A stretch of DNA of 64,000 nucleotides from assembly GCF_000150275.1 (NCBI RefSeq), contig NW_002060945.1, positions 6,659,751 to 6,723,750 of the forward strand, in the 5' to 3' direction. A program made the translations under genes and the position numbers. Of the stretch, positions 1 to 13,700 are shown piece by piece (within the stretch, counting starts at the first letter, position 1; every line of letters begins with the position of its first letter). The notes under the pieces were generated by a model, which was not told the origin of the DNA, did no database searches, and saw nothing but the letters and a program-made list of their open reading frames with translations. This DNA is from Trichoplax adhaerens (taxonomy: Eukaryota; Placozoa; Uniplacotomia; Trichoplacea; Trichoplacidae).

Positions 1-1045
1 ATCCTGTAGTAAATAAATAAAGTAAAATCTCATCCAATTCGTTTCTGGTAGGACTGCACTTGTACTTTGGACGTATTTTACTTCAATTCAATCTATTCTT
101 TTACGATCAAGAGCTCAAACCAATGCTTTACGATAGTTAAAGTTGTCTATTTGGATGCTCCAAACATCACTCTACTCCACCTTGTATCGATTCAGTTCTA
201 GAAACGCTTCTCGTCTAGGTAACGATTGGATAGCAACGCCATCAATTCTCCTCTTCAATCTACTCTAATCAGTTCTCGCTATCATTAATTTCGATTCAAC
301 AGTTAAGCAGAACTACCATTATTCCATAAGCTAGTGCCAACTCCTTTTCCATGTACTGTAATCAGTGCTCGCTAGTCACTATATATTGTTCTAGAAACGC
401 TTCTTGTCTAGGTAACGATTGGATAGCAACGCCATCAATTCTCCTCTTCGATCTACTCTAATCAGTGCTCGCTATCATTGATTTCGATTCAACAGTTAAG
501 CAGAACTACCATTATTCCATAAGCTAGTGCCAACTCCTCTTCCATGTACTGTAATCAGTGCTCGCTAGTCACTATATATTGTTCTAGAAACGCTTCTTGT
601 CTAGGTAACGATTGGATAGCAACGACATCAATTCTCCTCTTCGATCTACTGTAATCAGTGCTCGCTATCATTGATTTCGATTCAACAGTTAAGCAGAACT
701 ACCATCATTCAATAAGCCTAGCGCCAGCTCCTTTAACGTATACTACAGTTGTAATCAGTGCTCACTATCATTGATTTCGATTTAACAGTTAAGAAGAACT
801 ACCATCATTCAATAAGCTAGCGCCAGCTCCTCTACATGTACTACAGTTGTAATCAGTGCTCGCTACTTACTACCATTGATTTCGATTCAACAGTTAAGCA
901 GAACTACCATCATTTAATAAGCCTAGCGCAAGCTCCTCTTACATCTACTGTAATCAGTGCTCGCTATCATTGATTTCGATTCAACAGTTAAGCAGAACTA
1001 CCATCATTCAATAAGCTAACGCAAGCTTTTCTTATTTTTACTTTG
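1..1045. repeat. Complex tandem repeat block upstream of SVIP
   Basis: A unit starting GTTCTAGAAACGCTTCT occurs at 195, 388 and 581, a period of exactly 193 bases. A shorter unit containing ATTTCGATTCAACAGTTAAG recurs near 290, 481, 673, 771, 879 and 973, with spacing of about 94-106 bases after the third copy. Copies differ by a few substitutions. The block ends just before the SVIP start codon and has no long reading frame. Confidence 0.9.
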
Positions 1046-1060
1046 TTCTTAACCTTCAAG

Positions 1061-2477
1061 ATGGACAGTAGACTTTCATTTTTATGTTGCTGCCGAAGGG
1101 GAAATGATGATGATGATGCCAATGTACCAGACTTGGTTAGTCGATAATAATTATTAATTTAATCGATACGAGGATAATTTTGTAATGAATATTGTAACTA
1201 TTACAATATCTAGCCTCAACGTCAAATCGAGTCTTCTGAGTTGATGCAACTTGGGCTTACAATATTTTTCTTTGTTAAATGAATCGATAGAAATGCTAGC
1301 TAGCAGTTACTTTTAACGTAGCTTTTTGTATTGTAATTCGCCTATTCTACACGTAGTCAAATGGAAAACCGCCATCCAATACGTTTACACTTGATCACAG
1401 CTGACAAGCTACGCGTAGGTATTGGATGCTGTAGTAAAATAAACCAAAATAGCCAAGTAGTAAATCACTCCAGCTGTCCTACGAGACAACTGCCTTGATT
1501 ATTGTTTACCGAATCGCTCTGATCAATCATACCGCACTTTAGAAGAATTATGCTTATTAACATTATACTGTATTTTTTACAGCATGTGTAACATTCATTG
1601 ACAAGAATAGTTACTAACGTCAGTATAGAAGGATTTCTATTAGTACAGAGACCTTAGCTTAATTGTGTTAATGTCAGCAACCTGATCTAATAAGGTAATC
1701 ACTAATGTGTAATATGCGATGTGTAGTGTGAATCACTAATGCATAAGATCGTTGTATATAAGCCAAGATTTTACTGATTATAGTTTAGTTCCTCAATCTC
1801 TGGTCTTGACACTGATCTCCCAACAAACGTAATAAAATAGCCTATTATTATCTAGCAACGTTTAGATTACTGTAAATTTTATTACAGCATGTCAAAGTAC
1901 AAAGCAGAATTACACCTTGAGTATCGACTACTTCTTCTACTATAATTCATCCTTATTAAATGAGAGTCAAAATGTAGTATGACAATGCCAGTACTGACAC
2001 CTTTTGATTCAACATGATTTCTTCTACATAGTCAAGTCGCAGTCTAATCATACTCGACGTAATAGAATTTCTTGTTGCCCAGATGGGTCTCTACCTTGTA
2101 AATCACACTCAGTGTGAGCTTTTACGTCTGAAATGCTTAAAAAATAAAGTAATGCAAGCTAATTTAGAAACAATTTCTTATACTGCAGGAAGAGCGTAGA
2201 AGGCTGCAGTTAGCAGCTGCGGAGGATAGAGAAAAATCGGTATGCTTGATTAAATTGTATCTACTAGTTGAGAAATAGCATTACTAGTCTATACGCGTAG
2301 TTGATCAGATTAATTAAAAATGCTATAATTATCTCTTTATATTGACAATGAATAACGCAGAATGCAGGCCGAGGGCTGGCAGACCCTGAAGGAGTAAAGC
2401 GTAGAATGCAGCAGAGGGAGAAAGCGCAAGCAGCAATTGCTAACCAGCCAGTGTCAGATACCGGCCTTAAGGTATAG
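1061..2477 (+). CDS. SVIP: Small VCP/p97-interacting protein (SVIP-like), 3 exons
   Basis: Exons are 1061-1135, 2189-2239 and 2361-2477, all phase 0 with GT..AG introns, giving 80 aa. Exon 2 encodes a VCP-interacting motif, R-x5-A-A-x2-R, at residues 29-39 (R29, A35, A36, R39). It is followed by the family's RG-DPEGVKR-type segment in exon 3. SVIP proteins bind the p97/VCP ATPase N-domain and inhibit ER-associated degradation on ER and lysosomal membranes. The N-terminus has three consecutive cysteines (9-11) next to two arginines, suggesting palmitoylation. Unlike vertebrate SVIP it has no Gly at position 2, so N-myristoylation is not expected. Its length matches the family (about 77 aa). 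The identity comes from the motif and the length, not from an alignment search. Confidence 0.8.
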
Positions 2478-3056
2478 TGAATACCTGTAGATGATGAAAG
2501 AATCTTTTCTTGTGCGATTACTGTATCATTATTGATGTACAAATTGCACGGCTAAATGGCATGAAAACATATAATAATATAATATAAATCTATCTATAGT
2601 GGCAGGTTGGAAATTAACTACAAAACGATAGCAATGAAACAAATCACAGATGTTGAAGACTATTCTTTGGAAGCTAATTAATACTATATATATATTAAAT
2701 ACCGGTATGTCTTCTAGACATATTGAGAATAAATCAAGTTCACAGTAGCAGTTTAGCATACGTGAAAATGATGAACTAAAAAATGCTAATCATTTGCCTT
2801 ATAATGCTTCCATAATAAGTAAATACTTCTTTACTCCTTTATAGCATAATAGTATATTAATATATTCTTGCCAAACATAACTCTAGCTATTACTAAAATT
2901 GTGTTGTCAAAATCATATACTCGTATTTACTAGCAGCGATTGCATATGCATAGACTAACTTCTATTTAATTTAACTTAATGTTAAATATCATTCATTTTT
3001 CTACTGCGATTTATCCACAGTTGGCAATTTGAGAGACTTGGATTGTAAAATTTTCT
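2478..3056. other. Intergenic, no gene seen
   Basis: AT-rich sequence between the SVIP stop codon and a doubtful minus-strand exon. Short open frames here look like chance. Confidence 0.5.
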
Positions 3057-3059
3057 TAC

Positions 3060-3209
3060 TTCATCAATATTTATCGCAAACAAATCGGTAATACATTGTG
3101 CAGTATGCTGTAGTTTCAAAACCATAGATATCTCTAGAATTACTAGCATAGCTCTTTTACCTTCCATAGTATCTGCTTTGTCTCTTTTCATGCGTTTACT
3201 CAGTACTGT
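3060..3209 (-). CDS. Possible internal exon of an unrecognised gene
   Basis: Read on the minus strand, a 150-base open stretch (50 codons) is bounded by an AG acceptor (TTGAAG before 3209) and a GTAAGA donor after 3060. The encoded peptide is balanced and helical-looking, with a run MLVILEISMVLKLQ. I do not recognise it and cannot join it with confidence to other exons. It may belong with the fragment at 4641-4993 on the same strand, or be chance. Confidence 0.22.
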
Positions 3210-4640
3210 CTTCAATCAGATATTATTAAGCATTATTATCTTGCCAAAAAATATATGATGTCGTTGCTGTGGTATTTGTAGTGTAGCTTGTATTAACGAA
3301 TGTCAGGATCGCTATATGCAGTTTATAAAATAAAATAAGGCTTAAATCTCAAAGTTTATATTTAATTGTTTACCATAAATTGGGAGATAGGCAGATATTC
3401 AGGATAAGCACAGTAGTCGGTAACGTTGATACATAAGTAACACCCTAAAATTTAGCGGTTTGGTTACTTTGGACGATGTGAAGGTAAAACTGATTGAAAG
3501 GTTAAATACAAGAATAATTTATAAATCATTTTAGTATTGGATACAGTGTTTCTTAGTCGACCTAGATTGCTATTTAGCGAACAACTTTATAGAACTTCAA
3601 ATTAAATTAATTTGCTCAGTTTTCTCATCTATATCTATCGTCGTCTACGAAAGCATTTTTATTTTTATTGAAATTTCAAATTCTTTTTGAAAAGCAATAT
3701 CAGGTTATAGCAATATTATTTTGGGTACTTAAAATCATATCGTTGATATTATCTTAATCATATATCGCGATTCTTAAATAATAAAATGAACTAGCAAAAG
3801 AGGAAAATGAACATCAAAAACGACAAAGTAAACGTATTATCCAGTTAATTAAGCAATAAAATTTATCTTGCGACTTTATTATTTGCAATTAGTAAGCTCC
3901 TGAATTAATTAAGACATGAAAGGTTTTAATATTAGCAATTAACCGCTGATACATCTTATCCATTCCATGTGATATGATGGTAAGCTATCTATATCTATTA
4001 AACGATGAAATTACGAGCTTGACTGTAGTGCTGGGGTTTTACAACCCCTTAGGTTCGCAATCGTCTTACTCAAAACCTGAATTATTAAAATTGAGCAAAT
4101 CTCTAAGTGACACAAGATCAATTAGCTGAAACTACTACATTGACATTTCAAGAATTGCCGTAGTAGAAATGGTATTCCGTGTAATTCAAGATTTAATCGA
4201 TGAATAAGCCCTTTGCGAAACTCTATACGACCTATTTGTAACTATAGAATATATACAGATATAGAGATGACAATAATCTAAACAGTATTAATATCCATTT
4301 AAATATTTATTTATTTATGAAAAAAAGCAGTCATTTTTATCACATTTATTATTAAATAATAATTATATTATCGTCAGGATATATAGCCAAATAGCTCGAA
4401 ATATCTAGGTAAGCAGAATCAGTTACTTTACAAGTCGTTGTTGATTTTCAATCCGTTGGTAAAAGCTATTAAACCAAAGCATTGCTCATTAGCTGCTGCC
4501 TGGCAACTTTAAATCATAAACATTTAATATTTAAATCTTTCCATTCAGGTATGGGTAGAGAAGATAATTAAGTTTCTCTAATGAATATCTATGCCTCCTC
4601 ACAACATACTGCAAACTAAATAACAGGTGTAGTACCACAG
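3210..4640. other. Intergenic, no gene seen
   Basis: AT-rich. The only structure noticed is a short perfect hairpin near 4031-4046 (GGGG-TTTTACAA-CCCC type). Confidence 0.45.
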
Positions 4641-4993
4641 TTAGGTCTTCAGGGAATTTAACAAGCAAGTAAGCAAAGTTTCTACTTCCTTTGGCTTACA
4701 CGGTTGCGATATTTCTTTAACTATATCGTACAAAGTACGGTCAACGTATTCGTAGACATTTTCCAACGAAGAAAATGATAAGATGATACCTGTAAGCGTA
4801 TTATGCATTGTCTAGCAAATGATTCAGATAATCTATCCATTTCTGCTACAATTTGAGAGCAATTATCAGTTTCTGGTAAATTATTTTGATCTACAGTGGT
4901 ATCTGATGTCTTTAATGTAAGGAAACAAAAACACTTTGGGCTATAGAAATATACGATATTATCAATATAGATTATCTCCTTACTCGAATTATC
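4641..4993 (-). pseudogene. Coding-like minus-strand fragment, unrecognised, frame broken at 4789/4790
   Basis: From 4993 (after a TTACAG acceptor) to 4790 the minus strand is open for 68 codons with ordinary composition. From 4789 to the stop at 4641-4643 a different frame is open for about 48 codons and reads like a normal helical protein end. The two frames meet at CTTACAG|GTATCATC, which can be read as a donor or as an acceptor, so I cannot produce a clean splice. Either a frameshift has occurred or an exon is missing from my model. No domain is recognised. Confidence 0.3.
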
Positions 4994-7049
4994 CTGTAAT
5001 TATTCTGTGGTATCGATGTTAGCTGCTAATGCCATGCATCATACTGCTATTGTTTTTCTATGTTTGTATAAGTTTCTTACCCTATTTTCTATCTGTTGAG
5101 CGCTATAAAATGCGTATTATCATTTATAGTATTTTGGCTTAAAGTTTCAGTCTTCATTTTGCTAAATAGTCTGTAATACTAGATAGCGTGTATTTTCTAT
5201 TTTAAACATAATTAACGTAGATGAGGGTATACGTTTTATGATAGACTCGGCGTAGATTGGCGATATTAGGTTGTCAATGGTTTACTGTTATTAGTAATCA
5301 TAGTATTCGTATTGCTATGGACTTTTGAAACACCTAGGCGATCTAGATATCAGAAAGTTTAAATTTATATATTTTACGTGAATTTTACTAGGAAGGTCCT
5401 TTCAACAAAGACTATAAATCTTTCTTCTCTAATAAGTCATTCTGCTATAGATCTAGAGGAAAATTTAAGTAGTAATTATAATTATAAATTAATAATTCAC
5501 ATCAGCTGCTATGTTGATGCATTTATAGTAGTATAATCAATAGTGCAGTACTGAATGTCCTCTATACCTAAGAATGCTTCACAGTGTAGAATGTAAGGCT
5601 TACTATGTAATATTGATAGACAATCATACAACAAATCTATAAGCAATTCATCCAACTACTTCAGTCTTTGATGGAGAAAAAACTGAGATAGCATAATAAA
5701 CTCATAAATAATTATCGCAATAATTGACATCATTTTCAATTCTTTTCTGTCAAGATCTATTGAATCTATGGAAACTCTATCCCACCGAGTGTATGTGTAT
5801 AACATAAATTTAACGACGAACTGTGTCCATTATCATACCATACTATACAGAGAAGTAAATAAGCTGACACAAGAAGACTTTAATTAAGCGATTTATTCGA
5901 TTGCCTCAAAAATACAACCGTCCGCTTAAGTTTGCCGTAAGGACAATTACACAACAACCATAAACTTTAAGCGCTTGATTCTGCTATCAATTCACCTTAA
6001 ATTTCATGAGAAAACGAATTTGAATTAACAACTAAATTGTATCTAGCCCTGCGTACCGCTACTATTGTCATTCTGAGTAGAAAAAGAAAACATCTGGTAA
6101 CATTGTTACAGTGCAGCCTCCGAAAATAGCTTGTGATGAAGTTAAAATTGGTATGAGAATAGTTGATGGAATACGCCTGATATAAGATTGTGCAACTATC
6201 TACGGATTGCATTGTACTGTAGGTAAACCAATTTATGTCAAAAAACGAAATTTTGTAAGACTTAAAAGTTCCTGTTATTTAAATATCTCCATCAATGGCA
6301 TCTGATCCAATTGTATTTGGACAGACATCATAAAAATAAGAGTAACGCCTTTGACCACCCTTTGCCTAAAATAATATTGGCCATATGAGACCCTTTGTGC
6401 TTCCTTAATTCCTTATGGCTATATATTACATACAGCCTAAAAGCTTACAACAGGCCAAGATCTCCTTTCTATCGACCTTTGTACAGATTCAAGTATATAT
6501 TAAGGGCGATATTCGTGGTTAAATCTTGATAGCTATTGTACGCGTATTTGGAAAGACAACAAAATTTACTGAATAAATGTTATAATTTATTCTTAAAATT
6601 GCATTAACTCACAAACAGATTGGACCGAGGTATAGTAGTCATTAGGTTGTAATGATTATGTAAATAGAGATAACCTTACATATGCATGTACAGACTAATA
6701 TGTAATTGTATAAACTCCTAGTTTAAATTATTTATTTCACACGATCACCATCGGTGTTTTTATGATACTCGCTTACTGTACTAACAATTAATTGTCCCCT
6801 AATTTTAATACATTCACCCTGCAAGACTAATTTCGTCATTGATTTTATAGCGATATCAGGGTTGGCAACGCTCTCCTACTATTTGTCTCTTACTTCTTAA
6901 GACATACATCGTAAGCTGAGTGACTATTTTCCTTAGTAGGTGATATGCTCTAGAAGTAGGATTACAGAAAATCATCATCGTTTGCTTTTTTTTGTACTCT
7001 ATTCATTATCTAGGTCTAAACCAAAAAGAAGTACTTGTACAAGACCGCC
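4994..7049. other. Intergenic upstream of UGT, no gene seen
   Basis: AT-rich sequence with no supportable exon on either strand. The last 150 bases would include the UGT promoter and 5' UTR. I see no clear TATA box. Confidence 0.45.
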
Positions 7050-9055
7050 ATGTATTCTGTAAAAGCTTGTACATTTTTGCTATTCATCGCGTGTACACTG
7101 ATGCAAGCATCGGCCTTAAAAGTAGCATTAATGCCTATGATTGGAAGCAGCCACGTAGGCGTAATGGATATCATTACTCAACATTTTATTAAGAGAGGTC
7201 ATGAGGTAAGAAATGGCTTGCAAAAACCCAACTGAAATAATGTAGCTTTAAAGGTACTGGATATTACAAAATCAATCGAGTTATTGTTTTTCATGTCCTA
7301 GATTTTGCATATCTCATCATTTATTTCTAGGTTGCTAACTATTCCTAGTTAATTAAGCATACAGCATTGAGTTGACGAGAAATTTTTAACCTTTTTTATG
7401 AATGTTTCTTTCCTAAAAGTTATTGCAGCTTAGCTCAATTCGTTATCATGGCAGTACAGCAGTTTACTCAATATTGCAATCTAAAGCAGTACAAAATTAT
7501 ATATTTTCTATTTTCCATGTCGTTTTGATAGGATCCGGTTCAATGTTAATTTTTGTTCATTTCTAATAGACAGTGACCATATTTCCTAATGATCCTGATC
7601 GAATAAAGTCGATAAAGCCATCACCGTTGGCATTGTATGAAGTTAGTAATCCAGTAACGCGAGAAGATACGCAAAGAATGTATACAGCTAAACAGCCTTT
7701 TCGAATTTTTCAAGATATTTTCGAAATTCAACGTCGATATTGCGATGCTACGATCTCAAATAAAACTTTACTCGATTCCCTTCATGATGTCGATGTAGTT
7801 ATATCCGACAGCTTGTATGCTTGCAGTGTGATCTTGCCTGAAATGATTAACAAGCCATACATTCTTCTCTCCTTTACCGGCACTATAGTTGGTATTCATA
7901 CATTTATGGGGGCTTATGCGCCTACAAGTTATATCCCAAGTGTTGCTCTACCAATTAATACAGCAACAATGACATTTTCACAACGTCTCCTAAACGTTGT
8001 TGCAGGCAATGCCTATGCAAATATTGTGCTATTCATGTCTTCGAAAATAATTAATGAATTAAGACGGAAGCATAATGTCAGCAATCATTTGAGCTTGTTT
8101 GAACTAAGAAGAAAATTTTCATTATTTTTATCGGCAAATGACTATTGCATCGAATATCCTAGACCAGTGCCTCCATATATTAAACTTGTAGGACCAATTA
8201 GTGTTAAAGATGCTGTACCTCTACCACCAAACTTTGAAGAAATCATGCAAAATTCCCCAAATGGTTTGATACTGTTATCGTTTGGCAGTGAACTCCAACT
8301 AGGTGAGGAAAATTTACCCGAAATGATACAAGGTTTAGGCCAGTTACCATATAGAGTAATATGGAAAACGCATCAGAGTGTTGGTAATTTACCAGACAAC
8401 GTTAAAGTGGTTAAGTGGATGCCCCAGAGCGATATCCTAGGACATAAGAACACGGTTGCACTGATTACTCATTGCGGAGCAAACAGTATGTATGAAGCCG
8501 CTTATCATGGAATTCCGGTCGTAGGAATGCCAGCTATGTTGGAACAGAAAGGAAATGCTGTCAGAATAGCAACAGCAGGCTTTGGATTACGTGTTGATTT
8601 CTATTCGTTCAAAGCTAAAGACATTGTCAATGCTGTTACTGAAGTGACTAAAAATAAAAAGTAATGGCCTAGCCGATATATACGTATTACTATGTTGACT
8701 AGCTTTGTAAATTTAATTTTTCTCTGTGATGAATACTGGTACCGTTTTGATCGACTTCTTTTTTAACAAATATTATCCTGATTGCAGATACAAAGAAGCA
8801 GCAATCAAAATTTCTACGATCCTTAAGAGCAGGCGTCGGCCAGGAAAGGATGCTATTGTCGACTGGACCGAATATGTCAAAGCAACTGATGGTGCTCATC
8901 ATCTAAAAGTTCACGGCGAGACACTGTATTTTTACGAACTTTACAATTTAGACGTTCTCTTGCTTGTTGTTGTTTGTCTCTATGTAAGTTATCGAGTAGT
9001 ATTAGGCTGTATGGGCATGTTGTGTGGTTCAACACCTAAACCTAAATCTGATTAG
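7050..9055 (+). CDS. UDP-glucuronosyltransferase-like glycosyltransferase (GT1), 3 exons
   Basis: Exons are 7050-7205, 7570-8660 and 8788-9055, giving 504 aa, close to the usual UGT length. UGTs transfer a sugar from a UDP-sugar to small lipophilic acceptors in the ER lumen. Residues 1-22 form a signal peptide. His35 in the GSSH segment is the expected catalytic base, and an Asp in VISDS is its likely partner. The UGT signature runs from WMPQ (335) through HCG (353) to EQ (377-378), 44 residues. A hydrophobic segment near 469-493 anchors the C-terminus. The tail ends KPKSD, which fits a KxKxx ER-retrieval signal. ATG 7050 is chosen because it begins the signal peptide; the upstream in-frame TTG adds nothing. 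Which sugar and acceptor it uses cannot be read from the sequence. Confidence 0.92.
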
Positions 9056-10755
9056 TGAGAATCAACTATGGAATGGAAATCTAATCTTGGATACATCTGA
9101 ACGACAATTTTGTCACCTGATTATCTTGTATCCTAATTCATCTATTCAATCGACCTTAATCATGATAAAGCTATTGCAACTTATTACCTCAGGAATGTTT
9201 CTGCTTATATTTAAAATAATCAGAAATTCGATTTGTAGTTCAAATTTGGAAAATACGAATAGTTTGCTAAAGAAAGGTATATGTAGATAGTAATTGCTTT
9301 AATATCTTATCAACTATGAAATCTATTTCATGAACAACACCAACGAATATTGCTCATAGCTATTTACTGTTTGTGTGTCGTTCTTATAACTTTTGCTTTA
9401 TGCAAACGCATGAATCTGTGAAGGAAGAATGGAAATATAACTCATTAAATAATGATTCCTTTGTTTTTTCTACCGAATCTATTGAGGATTTGCTTTGCAA
9501 TACCAATCGAAAATATTGCTGATGTCGTACATACGAGTATGTGGTAAACTATTGCGATAGTGGAACTGATGATGATAATAATGTTATTTAAGTAAGTGTT
9601 TTGCGTATTTATATTATTGCTGCAAATGTAGTGTCAAATAATATTGTATTGTCTTTGGAACATTTTATGTCAGAAACAATTGCATTCATTTTTGAACGGT
9701 AAGGAGAATTGCAAACGTTGTTGTTGATATCTTGCTATTAACTTTTCGTGTTGTCTACATTACAATGCGTACGTGTACTGTATAGTAGTATGTTAGACCT
9801 ATTATTTATGATAATTTTACACGATACATATTTATTCTACCATTGAACAGGAACTAATTTACAGTTAGTAGCAAGCAAAATAACATTAACATTTATGTGC
9901 AGAACCTTTATGCACCAATTCCTCCACTTTTGGTCTATACAGTACTGTATTGTTGTAAAGATACTTCTCTTGCAATTATAATTAGCTATACGCATATTCA
10001 ATAAAGATGAAATGAGGGAAATTCATTCCAGCCTTTCTGTCATCACCTGTATACTGAATGACATCCATCGATCCCACTCAAGACCAAACTAAGAATATCT
10101 TATCCTTTGCCAATATTTATTAGCAATGCAATAAAGTTTATCCATTATTATCAATTCCCACTGTTGTACATACTATACTCGCTCAAGCGGCTCAACGAAC
10201 AATTAATTATTGCCAATTGATGATTAATTAAAGTCGCCGCTAAGATGCTCGTTTATTCCTCCTTTCTTTATTTGCATACTCCTGATCGCATAGTACTGTA
10301 TAGTTGATCATCTATTGGAGCAAATAGTAAAATATCGAGATTGTCTTACACCTAGAATTTGCCCTTAGCTCCGATATTTTGAATATTAAGCCTCAGTCAG
10401 ATCTGTAACGATTTAACCCTTTAATTAATTAAATAAAATCCGAACGATAAACAGAATAGAAATATCCGTCCGTCTGCTGTCCTTTGTTTTATTGACTGAA
10501 TACTGAATAGTGTGTACTGACCTGTACAGAATCCTCAGCGTTGTTACGGTCGTACGGACAGCGAACTGCATAGGGTACAAGCTCGTTACGGAGTCCCAGT
10601 ACGCTACTGGGCCATATCATTTACTTTCCATCTGGATTTATATCTAAGTTTACTCATAAACATGATAGCGTTACTACAGTACTATACGGTACCAGGTATC
10701 GGATGGAGTTCCAGTAAATGAGTCCATTAATGGCAATTGGTTGGAGTTAAGCAAC
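9056..10755. other. Intergenic between UGT and METTL25-like gene
   Basis: No gene seen. The stretch 10440-10620 looks somewhat richer in C and G than its surroundings and may be the promoter or 5' UTR of the downstream gene. I see no clear TATA box. Confidence 0.4.
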
Positions 10756-13700
10756 ATGGACGCAGATTGGGAGTCGTTGCTTTTACAAATCTATAATTTC
10801 CTAGACAATTTCAGAGACATAGCAAGTTCGCATATGGTCGATTTTTTTACTCATGATCACTGGCAGACTAAATTAGACGATGCAATGGCAAGGCAATTGT
10901 TATTACTCAGTGACGAAGAATTGATTCAAATGCCTAGTGGGGTTTGGAAGCCAGCTCAGCATGTCTCTAGTCGATTGGATGATGTTGCATATCACGTAGC
11001 AAAATTTTCCTTATTAACAGTAATAAAAGACGATTACTATCATGAGATACAGCAAAAATTAGATTGTAAATTTATTAATCATTGCATGAAACCGAAGAAA
11101 TGTCACGAAGTGGAACGCTTATCTTGTGCGATAGCAATGTTGTTGAAGCAACATCATGTTTCCAAGGTCCGTTGTAGTTTATTGGTAATCGCGGCTATTG
11201 ATATACGCTAATATATAATTGTTTATTTTCGGCTTTAATCAAGATATCCCTTGATCATGATTAAAACATCGTTATTCTTTATCAGATATCGTTGATGGAA
11301 AAATTTTTAACTGTCAATTAGTAACATATTTGCATTCAAATGCAGTCAGTTCACAAATCTTGCTATCTGTTGTCAAATGAGTGAATGAAGGACCGACCTA
11401 CTTCTTCGGTAGTAAATTAAATTATACGCGTATATAATTATAATTACACTACACAACAATTAATGAGTAATAAGAAAATGCTGTAATGATTTTACTTAGC
11501 CTCAATTTACTTATTGTTTAGTATTTCCGGTTCAAAATGTTAATGTGTCCCATGCTTACGACGATTATAGTACTTTCTAACTATAAAATAGTTTGTAGTA
11601 ATTTAAAATTTATTATATCCATGAGTACATGCAATTAAGTTGTACTTATGATAGTCTTACTATAACAGTTGAAGTGACCATAAATGACAAAAGAAACATA
11701 CAAGTAGATAAATCGTGGCTTTCTGCAACATCTGTATGATGAAACTTGTAATTTTCTTGAGCCCTAAGTTATGTATTGCATTTCTGACATCTCTGCATAT
11801 TATACTTATTAGACAGACGCGATGTATTAAGGACATTATTATATAACTATCGAATTTTTATCTTATTTCTTTACAGGTATTAGATATTGGCAGTGGAAAA
11901 GGTTACCTTAGTGAATATATGGCTTTAAATTATAACGTGGAAGTATTAGGTATAGATAACTTAGAAGAGCATACTGAGAGCGCTATGAAGAGAAATAAGA
12001 AACTATTAAAATTATGGCCGTCTATATCTCAGGCCAGTAATCCTTTAACGAAATCTTCAAACGGACCCAGCAATCCTGGTGAATAGTAACAGTATTGATT
12101 TTGTAACAGTGTTGATTGCACACGGTATTTTCGTTGGCCCTTCTGCATTGCTATTTTGTTACATTTTACGTACCTTAAATTGCTACTTACTTGTATATTC
12201 TATTGTAGACTCTCAAAAATAGTGATTTCAACTACAATTTATTGTTATGATTGGCAAACAAATTTTCAAGATTTATATAAGAACATTGAATCTGACTGTT
12301 TGTTATTTTTATATTATTTTCTAATAGGTAGCATGCGATTAAAAAATGAACGAAAATCACTTAATTCCTTTATTCCAATTACTGCAACAGTCGACACAAA
12401 CTCGTTACATACCAATTGGTTAATTGAGAACTTAGAAAAACATTCCAATGGAAAATTTAAAGAACAAGATGTTAGCCGTACTATTAGCTATTTGAATAGA
12501 AATTTTCTTTTAATGTATAAATCAGTTATAATAGTAAGCTAAAATGCAATAATCAATCTCTAATAACTTTTGCAGTTTCTTTGTCGTAGCCTACTGAGAA
12601 CCTATGATGTAGATAATTTACTACAAATGCGCGTAGCATCTGCCTCAGTAATTTTTGCTGTAATTTAATCGCTAACAATTACAGTATATAGAAATTGATA
12701 AAATTTGGCTACATATTCTACAAGTGCCTTGTCCCTATTATGACACTTCCTAAATTGCGATTATTTCTGACATAACAGGAATTTTGTTTGGTTGGTTTAC
12801 ATGCTTGCGGTGGTCTATCGCCTACACTCTTACGTATGTTTACTGCTATCCCAAATGCTAAAATTGTATGCAGTGTTGGATGTTGTTATCACCATTGCAC
12901 TGAAGACATACCAGATGATGCAGGTTTGTTAAATACTGCATTTGTTTATTTTCATATTATTTAATAATAGAGACAAACAAAATTTTAATTTTTGTAGGTA
13001 TCCAAGAGCATGAGGTAACTAACTTCCCAATGAGTCAAGTTCTTATTCAAAAGAAGGCTAAACTTGGTAGAAATATGCGCATGGTAGCAAGCCAAGTAAG
13101 ATTGTCTAAACATTCTGAGCCGGATCAAAGTTTTTCATTATTATATAATAATAATACAGATCGACTATTTCGCTAGCCAAAGTAACTTCTTCCTTTTATG
13201 GAAAGGATAGCTACACTTTAGAAGATATAAATTTAAAGAAGTATCTCGTTAATCTGGTTTTTAGTTGTATACACATAATTAACATTGGTTAAAGTTAATA
13301 TTCAGTAATATTTTATCACATTTACTCCCAACTATACAAGGCTACAAGCAGAATGGCAGAGTTAAAAGAGGTAAATTTTAGTATCATACCGAAATTGTTA
13401 TTTATAAATCAACCATGATTATCTAAAATTTGCTCATTTTTTTATGCCCCTCTCAATGCAGATTCCGGGTTACTCCTTGTTTTGGAGGGCACTGCTACAA
13501 GTAATCAGTGATATTTAAATTATCATAAAGTCCCTTGATATATTGTTATCAATGCAGATTTGCTACTTTTATGGTCCTACATGATTTATTGCATTAGTAA
13601 TTTCTACGTATTATCTAGGTTATCTTAAAGGAAAAATATGGCCAAGACCACAGGTAAGCTGCTTTATATTTCTGTTTTCTTCTAGTTCATAGCGTTGAGT

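Noticed and set aside
12156-12327. Upstream extension of METTL25-like exon 3
   Set aside because: The in-frame extension lies before a TAATAG acceptor. Only the start at 12328 matches the phase of exon 2.
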